64,000 bases of DNA, from NCBI GenBank assembly GCA_029168955.1, contig JAPDOI010000038.1, positions 523,001-587,000 on the forward strand, written 5' to 3'. Source of the stretch: Aplectana chamaeleonis (lineage: Eukaryota; Nematoda; Chromadorea; Rhabditida; Cosmocercidae). How positions within the stretch are numbered: position 1 is the stretch's first letter; each line of letters opens with the position of its first letter. The translations under genes and the position numbers were made by a program. The notes beneath the pieces were generated by a model, which searched no databases, had not been told where the DNA came from, and was given only the letters and a program-made list of their open reading frames with translations. Below, piece after piece: positions 1 through 9,887 of the stretch.

Positions 1-479
1 CGAAAGTAGCATTTGGCAAAGAAACCTCAGAGTGAAAATAAGGAAAACGCGTCTCAAGCATTGTTTCATTGCTACTGTTTGTGTTCCAAACAGACAGAAC
101 AGTCTCCTCGGACTTCCTCTGAGATATTCGCTACGAACGGAATCGCGATTATCTTATTTGAGCCAGGGTTTCTGTTAGCCATGCCACTTCTGAATGTGTA
201 GTCAAAGATGAAGCTCCCTCAAAAAAGGTTCTGTTCCAGGGTGATAGTGGCGGTCCCTGTTTCCAGTGGAATAAGGAAGGCAAAGCCACTATTGTTGGAG
301 TTGCTGCCGGTAGCAACAACTCCGCATGTCTTCCTAATACTCCGGGTACTGTTTAAGTTGCTCTGTTGAAAATGTTTGCAAAACCAATTTATTTCGAAGC
401 TCCTATTATATTTTGTTTCTTTGCGCCTTTCTTAAGAAATTCTGTAGCCAGTCGCTTCGTTTCATCGCTAAGAAGGGCG

Positions 480-884
480 CCTATGTCACTGCGTCTAATT
501 GTGGAGTGCCGCGCTTCCAATCGCTATGCGACAGATTTTGACGATCGCCTCATTGAGTTGAGGGAATCGTATGTTGTAGTCTCACTTTTTCCTTTATCCT
601 ATATTATCAATCGATTTCCATTCTTTGATGATCCTGTGAAGTGTTCTCACTATCAGCTTCGGAAAGGTGGGAGAGCTTATCTCAGAGCTCTGGCAAGCCT
701 TAGACCATGTTGTCGCTTCCCCAAGTTTCGACAAGACTTCACTTCGACAAAGGACAGCAACAGTGACAATCAGGCATATCGGATTTCGGTTGATAATGAT
801 TTTAAAAGTTGTGTCGTGTCGCTCGTGGCTGCAAGTGTGATCCCAGCTTTAGGTCGCGCTTCTATTTCCTTCGCGGAGGGGTGA
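480..884 (+). other. Open frame shared by both arms inside a protease intron
   Basis: A reading frame of about 135 codons is open here and in the inverted arm (27163-27573, - strand) with no length change between them. By eye the proteins are about 80% identical and the DNA about 90%, which is what neutral drift gives. It lies between the serine exon and the next protease exon. No family is recognised. I read it as intron sequence that happens to stay open, or an old repeat, more than as a gene. Confidence 0.25.
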
Positions 885-1000
885 AATGACTTGCTTGGAA
901 TGCAGATCCATGAACGACGCGGTATCGATTGACACGCATCGATGGCGGTGGCGTGCCATAATGGCGCCGCGACGGGAATTCGAGCCCGGTGTTAGATTAG

Positions 1001-2258
1001 CTCAAAGGCAGTGTCCACGATAAATCTCGTTCTCGAGGTCTCGGTGTGAAACACTAAGTTGGCAGGTGCTGCAGAGGATGGTGTCAAAGAAAGCAACGAA
1101 AACTGGGAAGAAATAATTACAAACGGCTTTGAAAGCTCTCCTGGTGCGCCTATCTATCCCGGTCCGCCCCACAACCGGACGAGCTTGTGGCGCCGCACAC
1201 GTTTCGATGGCAAATTGCCAAGCAACTCTGCCGCAGTTAGCATTATCGATTTGCGCAGATTTCTCGATTAGCGCGCACTTGCCGAAATCAGCAGGGCCTA
1301 TGATTCTCGTCCACGCCCTGAATTCAGAAACCGTTATTTTGACTTATTATGGACGTTTTTCTTCCTTGTAACGCGCAGCAAACGCGGGTCATAATCTGAA
1401 CCGCTTCCGTTAGAAACGAAAAAAAGGGGCAAAGCGGGTGCCCCATATCCGCCGTTTGCCCCGCTATATCCGTCGATTCACTGTGGTTTGCAGATTTCGA
1501 TCATGTTCGGTTCCGCCCGCGATATCCGGCGATTCACTGCCGATTGCAGGTTTCGACCATGCTAGATTAGATTTACAACGGCAAAGGGGGTCGTCGTCCT
1601 ATTATAGAAGCACGCGGCGCTAGGGGCGGCGTCCCATTATTTCAATAGGAGCGGGTCTCCCCCAACAAGGACACGGTCCATTCGCGGCCCGCGTGAGGGA
1701 GTCACCTCCACCGCGGTCCGCGACAGGGACATCATCCACGCCACGGTCGACAGCGAGAGAGCTTCCCTCGCTGAGGACCGTAGGGGAGACCCCTCAGCGG
1801 TCGAAAATCGTCCAGAGAGTGACTCGTAGCCACTTTCCAGGAGCGGCCCCGAAAGGCCGACTGCGCTCTCTCTGATATGAGGCTCCTTATATACGTGCTC
1901 TGCTGCTGATATGGGCCTGGTCAGTTGCGGAGTCATCGATAACGTGATTTGACAGATCAAACGAGTTCATGCCCAGTCAAATCGTGTACGAACGCAACAC
2001 CGAGCCTCTTTGCAGCAGTGACGTCATCGCCAGTCAAACGGCGGAATTCGAGGTTTGGCAGGCGCTGAACGCAGACTGGAATGGCCATGCGGGAACTCTG
2101 TCGTTTTCCCCGCACAGGTCGAAATGGGACAGTTCAGTGCGCGTTGTAAACGCCGGAATGTCTCAGTCTGGGTCTTCACTAGTAGTTACCTCACGACCTA
2201 ACAGTCCCATTTTTGGGGCGTACTCGAGGGCGATATTCATCGTCGACACTGGCTTTAA
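1001..2258. mobile_element. TTAA-site DNA element, 1.26 kb, absent from the other arm
   Basis: The ends are inverted repeats of about 35 bp: AAAGGCAGTGTCCACGA at the left, and the complement of a near copy at 2219-2254. The other arm has the uninterrupted site AGCTTAAGAGTGAGCAC near 27060, so the element went into TTAA. The right copy of the site is TTAA (2255-2258) and the left has decayed to CTCA (1001-1004). No transposase is visible, so it is probably non-autonomous. The ends resemble the other TTAA elements here, which start TTAAAGGCA. Confidence 0.8.
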
Positions 2259-3409
2259 GGATGAGCACATGGCTTCTTGAATTCTGGTCAGAAACACTGC
2301 AAAAATTGGACAAAACCCGCGCATAATGAACAATGTAGGTGTGAGCAGATATGTGCGTTATGATCTAGACAGAAAGAGAAAATTTGCAGCAAAAAAACGG
2401 GCCAATACTACTCCAGCCACCTCGCATGCTCTTGATTTATTTCAGTCCCTCATCTCTTTTTCATTTATCTATTCAATGATCGATACACTATTAGACTTGC
2501 ACACGCGTACTGTGCTTATCTGGGCCAAATTCCGGTCCACGATTGCGTCTCGACACACTTTGTGGCCGCACGCGCTTGAGTCAGTCGGGTTACCAGCTCC
2601 CAAGCCGACTCGACATGGCTTTTTATACAATCTCTCCACTTTTTCCTAGTTTCCAGTTTTCAAAACCCAAGCAGAGTCAGCATATCGGCGGCTGCGGCGC
2701 TGGAAGCTCTTCTCACTCGGTTGCGTGCGGCCGCACAGCGTGTCGAGACGCAATTGCGGACCGGAATTAAGCCCAGATAAGCACACTACGCTGGGCAGCG
2801 TAGTGGTTTCGAAGGCTTATTTTACGTTCATTTTCTGATTTGTTCCCATAGCCAACGGTCCTATGTTTTCAGATCTTCAAAGCTTCTTCACGGATATTAG
2901 GAAATTGTACCCCTGGATCTGTGAGAAAACAGGTATGTTACTTTTAAATTAAAGCGCGCAAAAGATCCAAGCAGCCAACTGTTGCGTGGCACTTTGACTC
3001 TCGAGAAGCATAAGGCAGAAACAGACGACGCGCACGGCCCCTGACCGACACCCTCACCTCCGAATTCCATTGCAACCCGCCCATGTCAACACTGAAACTC
3101 TTGAGAATATTTTGTTTACGAATTGATTCGTCTCTTTCTTGTACACAAAATTTCAGGTATCTGCCCGCTTGTTCAGCCAGGAGTCGATTGTCACACTAAA
3201 CAAAAGCCATAGCTGCTTTTTTTCATTCATTTTTTCATTTGTTGGCATTATGGTGTATTTCAAAAATGAAGGTTTAAATACTCGGTTATTGCATAGCATA
3301 GTTTCTAAGATAGCGCTATATACCGTAGTGTACGTCTACGAAGCCTCATGATTATCAAGTAATCTTGCTATGGTTTGTTGTGGAGACTCCCTTTTCATTA
3401 CATTTTATT

Positions 3410-3444
3410 GATTAGCTTTCGGTTTATTAAAGCCTCGTCAGACC
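3410..3444 (-). ncRNA. Hammerhead-ribozyme-like motif (Penelope type), solo
   Basis: On the - strand: GGT, then CTGACGA, a 14-nt stem-loop, GAA, palindromic AGCT, A, then ATC. This order fits a minimal type I hammerhead core. Helix II closes with GG/CC, helix III is the self-complementary AGCT and helix I pairs GGU with AUC using one wobble. Such short palindromic helix III forms are known from Penelope-like elements, where they act as dimers. No Penelope coding sequence lies next to it. Activity is inferred, not shown. Confidence 0.45.
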
Positions 3445-3522
3445 TGTACGATTGAATATATACTCTGTTTACCTTGAATTCCACAAAACACGGTCCGCCA
3501 ATAGTCCTCTAATTGGCGCGAG

Positions 3523-3668
3523 TACCGTAGTGTCCGTCTACGACGCGTTCTCGGCAGTCCCGGGTGTGCACCCGGTGTGCAGAGCGATCGGTTCGTCAAT
3601 GCCGTCACTCGGCCACAGGGTGCACACCCGGGTCTGCGGAGAACGCGTCGTGGACGTACACTACGGTA
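3523..3668. mobile_element. Hairpin element (foldback MITE)
   Basis: Arms 3523-3573 and 3618-3668 are near-complementary, starting TACCGTAGTGTCCGTCTACG and ending CTACGGTA, with a 44-bp loop. A lone copy of the arm end (ACCGTAGTGTACGTCTACGA) lies at 3322-3341, directly after the end of the inverted-duplication homology. No coding capacity. Confidence 0.75.
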
Positions 3669-4286
3669 GTAGCGGGCCAGAGAGGTTGCCTGACCCCGCA
3701 TGCCACTGTACAGGCCTGAGAAGCATCCAAGCGGCTATGAAATAGTTGTCGAATGCGCTGCGTATCCTAATAGGGATTGAGGAAGTCGAGCCTTTTCTTA
3801 CCGTATTGTGGTTACCCTTATCCAGAGCATTGCCGTTGACGATAACCTCAGAAGGTGTTCATAGAGTTATAACAAGAAAACTCCAATTCTGTTGTATATC
3901 AACAATATCGAGCTTTAGTACTACTTAGCGCCAACTACATATTTGTTCTCACTTGCCTAGCGTTCCAGTATGAATACTTCCTACACGTGGACAGAGACTG
4001 ATACTACTCCAATGTCACCGCTTTGTTTGGGCAGAATACAGTGTTGCCGCAACTGAGGCATTCGCGCAACTTTTGAGTTCGCGTTTTTTCTCCAGCGACA
4101 CATAATTTGAACAAGATGAAGTGCACAAAAATTGATGATTGGCGGGGATTTAGTAGTTGAAACTGTCATAGAGTTAGGAGCGAACCGGTCATGAAGGAGG
4201 GAACGACGCGTAATGACATTTAAACTCACCTGGTACACCCGCGCCGTACGCGCGTTACTCTAAGGCGATGAGGTGTAGTACAATGT
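3669..4286. other. No feature seen
   Basis: Short frames on both strands without recognisable domains, splice-site pairs or repeats. I see nothing to annotate. Confidence 0.5.
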
Positions 4287-4754
4287 TTAAAGACCGCATA
4301 GCGCTCGTAAACGTGATTGAAATAACTGCGGAAATAGAATGGTATGGCTCAGAACACAGCGCCTACGCATTTCGAAGCGTCAAAAACGACCCACAATGAC
4401 CCAACACGAGTGAGATGTTGGCCCCGTCCCTTTATTTGCCGTCCTCCTCCAAAACAGGGTACTGGGCCATTCCCACCATCAGCGATGTGTGTGGGTAGTA
4501 CCATAACAAAGTACAATAAGTAAACCTCATACATCGACGACGGTGCAAATGGCTCAGCACCTCTGTTCTGGAGATGGACGCAAATACGGGGGTGGGGGAG
4601 GAGAAATACAGGGGCGGGGCGAATTCTTGCTAGTGTGACGTCATTGTGGGGCGCTTCTGACGCTTGAAAATGCGTAAGCGTTGTGTCTTGAGCCGGACCA
4701 TTCTATTTCCGTTGTTATCTCAATCACGTTAACAGGCAGGTATCCTGCCTTCAA
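4287..4754. mobile_element. TTAA palindromic MITE (family TTAAAGGCAGC)
   Basis: Long, degraded inverted ends: the left begins TTAAAGACCGCATAGCGCTC and the right ends with the complement of a related sequence, closing TTCAA. The subterminal block AACGTGATTGAAATAAC is mirrored at the right end. The middle repeats motifs shared with 7890-8334, including GAAATAGAATG and CCTACGCATTT. Same family as 60699-61157 and 61191-61672, where the TTAA target is shown by an empty site. Confidence 0.7.
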
Positions 4755-5204
4755 ACCAGCAATTATTTCAGAAGTAACGTCAAAATATGTAACCTAGGGA
4801 TGGGCGATTGCGCTCCGTTTAAATCTATGTATTCCTTGCACATGTTGAGATTCTGAACAAAAGATATTGTCTCAGTAACAGAGTTGTAGAAAGACACAGG
4901 GCACTTATAATCTGCCTTTCTCATGAGTCTACATTTCTTTTTCTGACTAACTGCTGACTTCCGAAAATTGTGCAAAAAAGAACTATTAATCACGGAAAAT
5001 TGTGTAAAAGGTTAAGTGCTGCAGAAAATTTCAAATACTGTACTTTTAACACTACTTATTGATTTTTGAATAGTCTTCTGTTTTCTGCCCATTTTTCAGA
5101 ATTTTTTTCTGTTTTCGGTTCCCAAGAATTTTTTCCACACACCCCTGATTGCAAACTGACTTCAAATTGCGAAAGTTGGTTGCAACCCCGGGTTTTTAAA
5201 AACT

Positions 5205-5345
5205 CCTGTGGCAAACTGGGGCGTCGAAGACAGGTTAATCCGCCCAACACGAATCACCGCTGGCCAATGCGCCGATATTCGACTTGGCCGTAGCCGCTAG
5301 TTACGATTTGTGGTCGATGTCGAGCTGTTGCACAGCTAGCGTTTT
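5205..5345. repeat. Fragment related to the inside of the 36.8-39.6 kb hAT element
   Basis: This block is the reverse complement of about 38185-38335 with scattered changes; both contain the TCGAGCTGTTGCACAGCTAG-type core. It shows that the internal sequence of that element, or another repeat inside it, is dispersed. The neighbouring bases 4755-5204 hold nothing else I can name. Confidence 0.65.
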
Positions 5346-5404
5346 TGCGCGTTCTCGATAAAGGATAAGTATACGACGCAACTACACAAGCTTGCAGTAT
5401 AGTA

Positions 5405-5543
5405 GATCACTGAATAGAGGAGGCAACCGCGACGAACACACGTGTGGCACTCATGGAAGCGAGGAGGTAGTGATAGTCAAGAACATCGATCAAGTGATGT
5501 CGCATTAGATCGCTGCCCCGCGGCTACCCCCATGCAGTGATCG
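5405..5543. mobile_element. Short MITE, GATCACTG family
   Basis: Ends GATCACTG and CAGTGATC are inverted. The inside carries the block GACGAACACACGTGTGGCAC followed by GGAAGCGAGGAGGTAGTGATAG, also present at 20302-20400 and, as a hairpin, at 26222-26325. It is a shorter relative of the 26203-26965 element. Confidence 0.6.
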
Positions 5544-6233
5544 ACAACATATTGGCCCCTCCCAGTGGTTCCATAAGGTAGACCGACTGGGAATTTAGAA
5601 AAAAAGCTAAATTTGAGATTAAATACATAGTTTTCTAAAATTCTACAATAGTCGTGCCTCTTGCTCGATCGCCGCTTCCTAGTAGTGAGAATTAAGACAT
5701 TTTAGGAAAGATAAAACGCTTTCTCTCCACTACATTTTCTTTTTCTCGTTCTATAGGAGCGAGTTTAACTTTTCTCCTTAGTGGGTCCGCTTTATTGAAT
5801 CGCCAAGCTACTGCACCTCAAACAATGTCAATGACAATGGTAAGCGTCAAATTTTTGTCGTCAAGACATCGTCAAATTTGAGGAGCACACGTCTCCAGCA
5901 TAGTGATCAAGGCTCAGGCCGGAAAAAGCAAGAAAATGATAAAGAATGGATAGCAAACGCTACAGGTGGAGGTCGCAATGACGAACGAATTCAGTTCAGA
6001 GGATGGCTTGGCCTTGCTCCCGACAAGATCGCTCTCGTCCTTCATCTGTGGAGCACACCCATTCATGAAGGATTATTTGAGTAACGCGTCCGGCAGCCCC
6101 ATATTGTGAACAGGGTTCTGTAGGGCTGCGACCGGATACAACGTTACGGAGGAATTGTAAATCTCTGATTTGAAAACAGAAAAAAATATAGATTGAGGTT
6201 GCAGGGCTCACCCACAGAGCTCTCAATATTTTC
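5544..6233. other. No feature seen
   Basis: Only a 68-codon frame at 5878-6084 without similarity I can name. No paired splice signals or repeats stand out. Confidence 0.5.
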
Positions 6234-6338
6234 AAAAACGTTGTGACCCACCTTGGTGAAGCTACGAGCCCTCGTGATCGGAGATACACGATCACAGAAT
6301 GGGTAGTAGCTTCGCCAAGTTGGGTCACAACGTTCTGC
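6234..6338. repeat. Perfectly spaced hairpin
   Basis: GTTGTGACCCACCTTGGTGA near the left and its near-complement GCCAAGTTGGGTCACAAC at the right form a stem of about 27 bp around a 45-bp loop. Likely the remains of a small foldback element. Confidence 0.65.
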
Positions 6339-6394
6339 TAGAGCCCGATAGGTATTGTAGTCGGCAAAACCGAGATTGTGTATTGTCGTGATTT

Positions 6395-6655
6395 ATGGCC
6401 AGCACATCTTCCCCATCCCCTTTCGAGTCCTGCTCTCATTCACGGTTTCATCGTTTTCAAAGCAATAACAAGTGCCAATCGCAAGTACTGCAGAAACTTC
6501 GTTCAAAACTATACAGTTCAACTAGAATTGAAGATAAGACCAACCGAGCCAAGCGGACGAAGAACGTTGAGAATCGGATCACTTTGGCCGATAGAGATGT
6601 CAAAAAGAATGCTGAGCCCATCGCGAACAAAATCTCGATCTATGTTATATCGTAA
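6395..6655 (+). CDS. Unrecognised 86-codon reading frame
   Basis: An ATG-initiated, lysine- and arginine-rich frame of 86 codons with no signal peptide, membrane segment or domain that I recognise. A second frame of similar length overlaps it. No flanking splice sites or relatives elsewhere in the window support it, so it may be a chance frame. Confidence 0.15.
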   Translation: MASTSSPSPFESCSHSRFHRFQSNNKCQSQVLQKLRSKLYSSTRIEDKTNRAKRTKNVENRITLADRDVKKNAEPIANKISIYVIS

Positions 6656-7889
6656 AAAATAAGAGTATCAATAGATAAACATCAGGTATAAATAGATATT
6701 TGTGCTTTCCCCTGCTTCTACTAGACCCACCAAACGTTTGAGTATACACAGAGAAAGTTTGAGCTATACAGCGTGCACAACTGCGTCGCGAAATTATTCC
6801 ATACAGTGCATAAGGGTGTTGCCGTCTGGCAGACTGAGGCCTCTAGCCCATAACACTTTAGGTTCTGTACTTAAGGTGTTCATGGAGCCTTTGGCCACAA
6901 AACACAAATCCGTCACCCTGAGCTGTTGATCACTGTCGAGTGATATCTAAGAAACTGCGCTATTCAGACTTTTTAGCTATTTCCGTGAACAGTTTACTGC
7001 TTTGCATTAAACTCGCCTCATAGATGAGCGTCGGAGAGTATACCATTCACTGCGCAACGCTGACGATAGGAGAGTGGGAGGATGTGCGATAGCTTCAAGA
7101 AAGGACTTGAAGGCAAAGTACACCCTCAGACATGAATTCTGTGTTTTTTATTTGATTGTGTAGTAGACCCCTCCTGTATAACACGTGCCAAGTGCGAGAT
7201 CTCAATTCCTCCAAATAAGCGAGATATAAGCGACCACCACGGGCCCGACCCCCTTCGCTCACCACCACAGGCCCGACCCCCTTCCGTATTTTGAACCTCG
7301 ATATCGGCTGGATGGATGGATGAAATCTTGAGAACTCGTGTTCTTCAGTGCATCGCCGGATTGTCTCCTTATCCTGGCTCGCTCTCGCTCAACGATTGCG
7401 AATGAGAAGAAATACAGGCCTGGGACAACTCGTCCGCCAATTTCCCACACTCAAAGTATAGGCATTTTTCGTGGTGTGTTCATGGAGTTTGGCTCAACGT
7501 CGTGTCGTAATGCATTCGCACGACTGCGTACGTGACTCAATACGTTGCTAGCCAGGATACCTTGTCAACATTGTGTTGTCGTGGGAATCGAAGTGAACGT
7601 GAAGGCGGAACTTGATCAGTAATCTGAAGCACTCGGTAAATTATTCCACCCAGTGGAGCAAACATCGGACAATGGCTACCGCCTTGTCGACTTTTGTGAA
7701 CGCAGTGGTCTGATTATTGCATCGACATTCAAGAGGAGTCATCGCCGCCATCAGCTTACGTGGCAGACACCGATACGGCTATCTCCACAGGAAGAGCGGA
7801 AGCGGTAGATGACAACTTTGAAACCAGAACTCGACTATGGTGTGTCCTGGAATATTCCAGTATCGGACATTCGAAGATCTAGAGCTGTG
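6656..7889. other. Mostly featureless; one half-element at about 7105-7235
   Basis: About 7105-7235 resembles one arm of the long hairpin at 18824-19178 (TTGAAGGCAAAGTACACCCTC, then TAGTAGACCC...ATAACACGTGCCAAGTGCGAG). It is a solo arm without its partner. The rest shows no gene or repeat I can support. Confidence 0.4.
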
Positions 7890-8334
7890 TGGGTGATTGA
7901 GATAACTGAGGAAATAGAATGTTATGGCCCAGATTACAACGCCTACGCATTTTGAAGTGTCAAAAACGACCCACAATGCCGCTACATGAGTTAGAAGTTG
8001 GCCTCGCCCTGTATTTTCAGACCCCTGTATCTTGCCTTTTCCTGCAACGCAAGGTTGCTGGGTCATATTCACCGTCGGTACTGTTGGTAGGTTGCCTAAC
8101 AAGTGAAACACACACGTCACTGACGGAGAAGATGACCCAGCAACCCTGCTTTGGAGCAAAAGAGCAAATACAGGGGGCGTGAAAATACAAGGCGGGGCTA
8201 ACTTTTTAACTCATGAAGCGGTATTAAGTGTCATTTTTGACACTTCAAAATGCGTAGGCATTATGTTGTAAGCCATACGGTTCGATTCACATTGTTATCC
8301 CAACCACGTTTACGAGCATGTATGCTGCCTTTAA
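7890..8334. mobile_element. TTAA palindromic MITE (family TTAAAGGCAGC)
   Basis: The right end reads ATGCTGCCTTTAA, and the block complementary to AACGTGGTTGGGATAAC mirrors GTGATTGAGATAACTG at the left. The centre shares GAAATAGAATG, CCTACGCATTTTGAAGTGTC and the inverted GACACTTCAAAATGCGTAGG, so it folds back on itself. The outer left end is decayed. Same family as 4287-4754. Confidence 0.7.
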
Positions 8335-9309
8335 CACCTTCGCACTAATAATGCCACCTGCAGCGCAAAGAGTTTTGAGGTAGCAGCTACATAGCTACGA
8401 AGACAGCCATTCTTTTTTTGTGGTCCGTAAAGACAAAAAAACCCATCTTACATCGTAAATTTCATTCTATGAGGACACAGTACCTAGCAAATTTTTTTTT
8501 CAAAAAATTCAGAGGCCTCTGTTGCGCTCGCGAAGTATCGCATCGCCATAACGCACTTTAAAATTTAACAGTTGACTTTTTCAGGTAGTTTTCGTGAACC
8601 TCTAAATGAGGCGAATGGAATGTTATGTAGAGAAAGTCTTTTTAAGCTTGATTTTGGGTTCAGAAAGGTGTTTTTCCTTCTCAAACTCACATCGAACATA
8701 GCTCAAAGAATGACAGGGGTGGTAGTAATCATTGAGTTGACCGCGAATGAACCGCGTAGTTAACGCGCAGTTAGGAGATGGTCAACGAGGCGTTGAACGC
8801 CGGTTAGTTGTAGGAAAACAAATCCATTTTACAAAATTGTGAACGATTAATTTCAACTGCAGCTTCATCCAGATAATATTTACACCCTTGTGTTGAAGTA
8901 AGGTAAGAAATCTGGTTGAAATCCTCACGTTCAATCCTGCAGTTGATGACTGAAATTTTTTTCGCGCGGTTTCGGCGCGGTCAGTTCATTGATTCTCCGT
9001 TGTCAAGGCCGGAAATCGTTTCATGTGCTGACCGCACGATACCGCCCGTTGACAACGAATTGAAGGTCGTTGAGCAGACTGTGTGAGAGAGCGCTGCGCT
9101 GACGATGCGCCGACCGGTCGATTTACCACTCGGAAAAAGTCCTCCTGAGGACTTATTGCACGCGGTTAACCCGCGTCTGCGTTTCCCTCCCTCCAATGCT
9201 CTCTCTATCACTCTAACGTAGGGGCACACGACGGTTTGCAATGTCGTACGCTGCAGTGCCCGGTTCTTTCGGGCGACGACTGCAATCAATGATATGATCG
9301 TGATTATCA
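8335..9309. other. Repeat remnant, no gene recognised
   Basis: About 8715-8800 (GGTGGTAGTAATCATTGAGT, then repeated TTAAC/GTTAAC motifs) is the inverse of about 13400-13475, so it belongs to a dispersed repeat. A 109-codon frame at 8981-9310 (- strand) has a hydrophobic start but no recognisable family. Confidence 0.35.
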
Positions 9310-9475
9310 ATAAATTTATCCATGCAATTAATTATTGGTGCATTCATTCATTTATTCATTTGCTTAGTTGATCGCCTCTTTGTTCATTTGTAAAATTGCG
9401 CATTTATTTGTTCATTTATTCATTCGTTTTTATATGTAAGTTTCTATCTACACATCAATTTCTTAACTTGGAATG
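9310..9475. repeat. Left half of an inverted repeat flanking the Penelope element
   Basis: TTCATT/TTTATT-rich tract ending ATATGTAAGTTTCTATCTAC...TTCTTAACTTG. Its reverse complement, with drift, is at 11205-11400. The Penelope-like element sits between the two halves, so it may have landed in the loop of an older foldback element. Confidence 0.65.
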
Positions 9476-9621
9476 ACGGACGTGCAATCACAGGAATCTC
9501 GGGAAAAAACAGGCTGATTTTCTGAAGAATACTGAGATTAAATATACAATTTCTATAATTTATATAAAATAGTATAGCCTTCGTACGATGATGGAAGCTC
9601 TGATGATCTCTTTATTGCGGC

Positions 9622-9655
9622 GGTAAGCTTTCGGCTATAAAGCCGTCATCAGACC
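9622..9655 (-). ncRNA. Hammerhead-ribozyme-like motif of the Penelope element
   Basis: On the - strand: GGT, CTGATGA, stem-loop CGGCTTTATAGCC, GAA, palindromic AGCT, T, then ACC. Helix II is GGCT/AGCC with a UUAU loop, helix III is the self-complementary AGCU, and helix I pairs GGU with ACC. It lies about 230 bases downstream of the stop codon of the Penelope reading frame on the same strand. Hammerheads in the terminal repeats of Penelope-like elements are established; the call here rests on the core sequence and pairing. Confidence 0.55.
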
Positions 9656-9887
9656 TTGAAAATTTTTCTTCACAATACATAGTTCAACACAAAATACAAC
9701 ATATTATGTAAACACGAACCAGGGTTCCCTTGACGGTTGGACTGGCTGCTGAAGCCCCAGGCGCTAAAGGGATGATGTATGATAAACGACCCAGCGAGGA
9801 AAATCATGAAGTGCTCACCCCACTTGATCGAATGCGCGTTACGAATAAGGCTGACTGCGGGTGCCCAGGAGTTGTTGCGATTAGAAC

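Larger units (their letters stand above)
124..3212 (+). pseudogene. Trypsin-like serine protease, 3' half (copy A)
   Basis: Serine protease of the trypsin fold, probably secreted; it would cleave peptide bonds with a His-Asp-Ser triad. Exons seen: 124-345, 2873-2932 and 3157-3212. The first reads one frame of 73 codons with the motif CVVKDEAP, then FQGDSGGPC, which holds the catalytic serine. It ends at a G|GTACTG donor in phase 1. The second (after TTTTCAG) reads DLQSFFTDIRKLYPWICEKT with a GTATGT donor. The third (after TTTCAG) ends VDCHTKQKP then TAG. All splice phases agree. The 5' exons (signal, His, Asp) would lie left of the window. An in-frame TGA at 159-161, where copy B has AGA, breaks the first exon, so I call this a pseudogene. 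The intron carries the 1001-2258 element. The exact start of the first exon is a guess from an AG after a pyrimidine tract. Confidence 0.75.
1..3306. repeat. Left arm of inverted duplication 1
   Basis: This stretch matches the reverse complement of about 25420-28075 along most of its length, at roughly 90% identity in the parts I compared by eye. The match breaks at 1001-2258, where this arm carries an extra element, and at 26203-26965, where the other arm does. Homology fades near 3306. The other arm continues homologous to position 1, so this arm runs off the left edge of the window. The arms carry the 3' half of a trypsin-like protease gene and its introns. Confidence 0.9.

Noticed and set aside
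346..358. TAA after PGTV in both protease 3' halves as a shared premature stop
   Set aside because: A G|GTACTG donor just before it joins in phase to the next exon in both copies, so the TAA is intronic.
1637..1960. Arg/Ser-rich frames inside the 1001-2258 element as a gene
   Set aside because: Several overlapping frames on both strands are open because of GC-rich repeats; no motif.
8981..9310. 109-codon minus-strand frame next to the Penelope element, first suspected to be its missing N-terminal part
   Set aside because: It lies on the 3' side of the element, not the 5' side, and has no RT motif.
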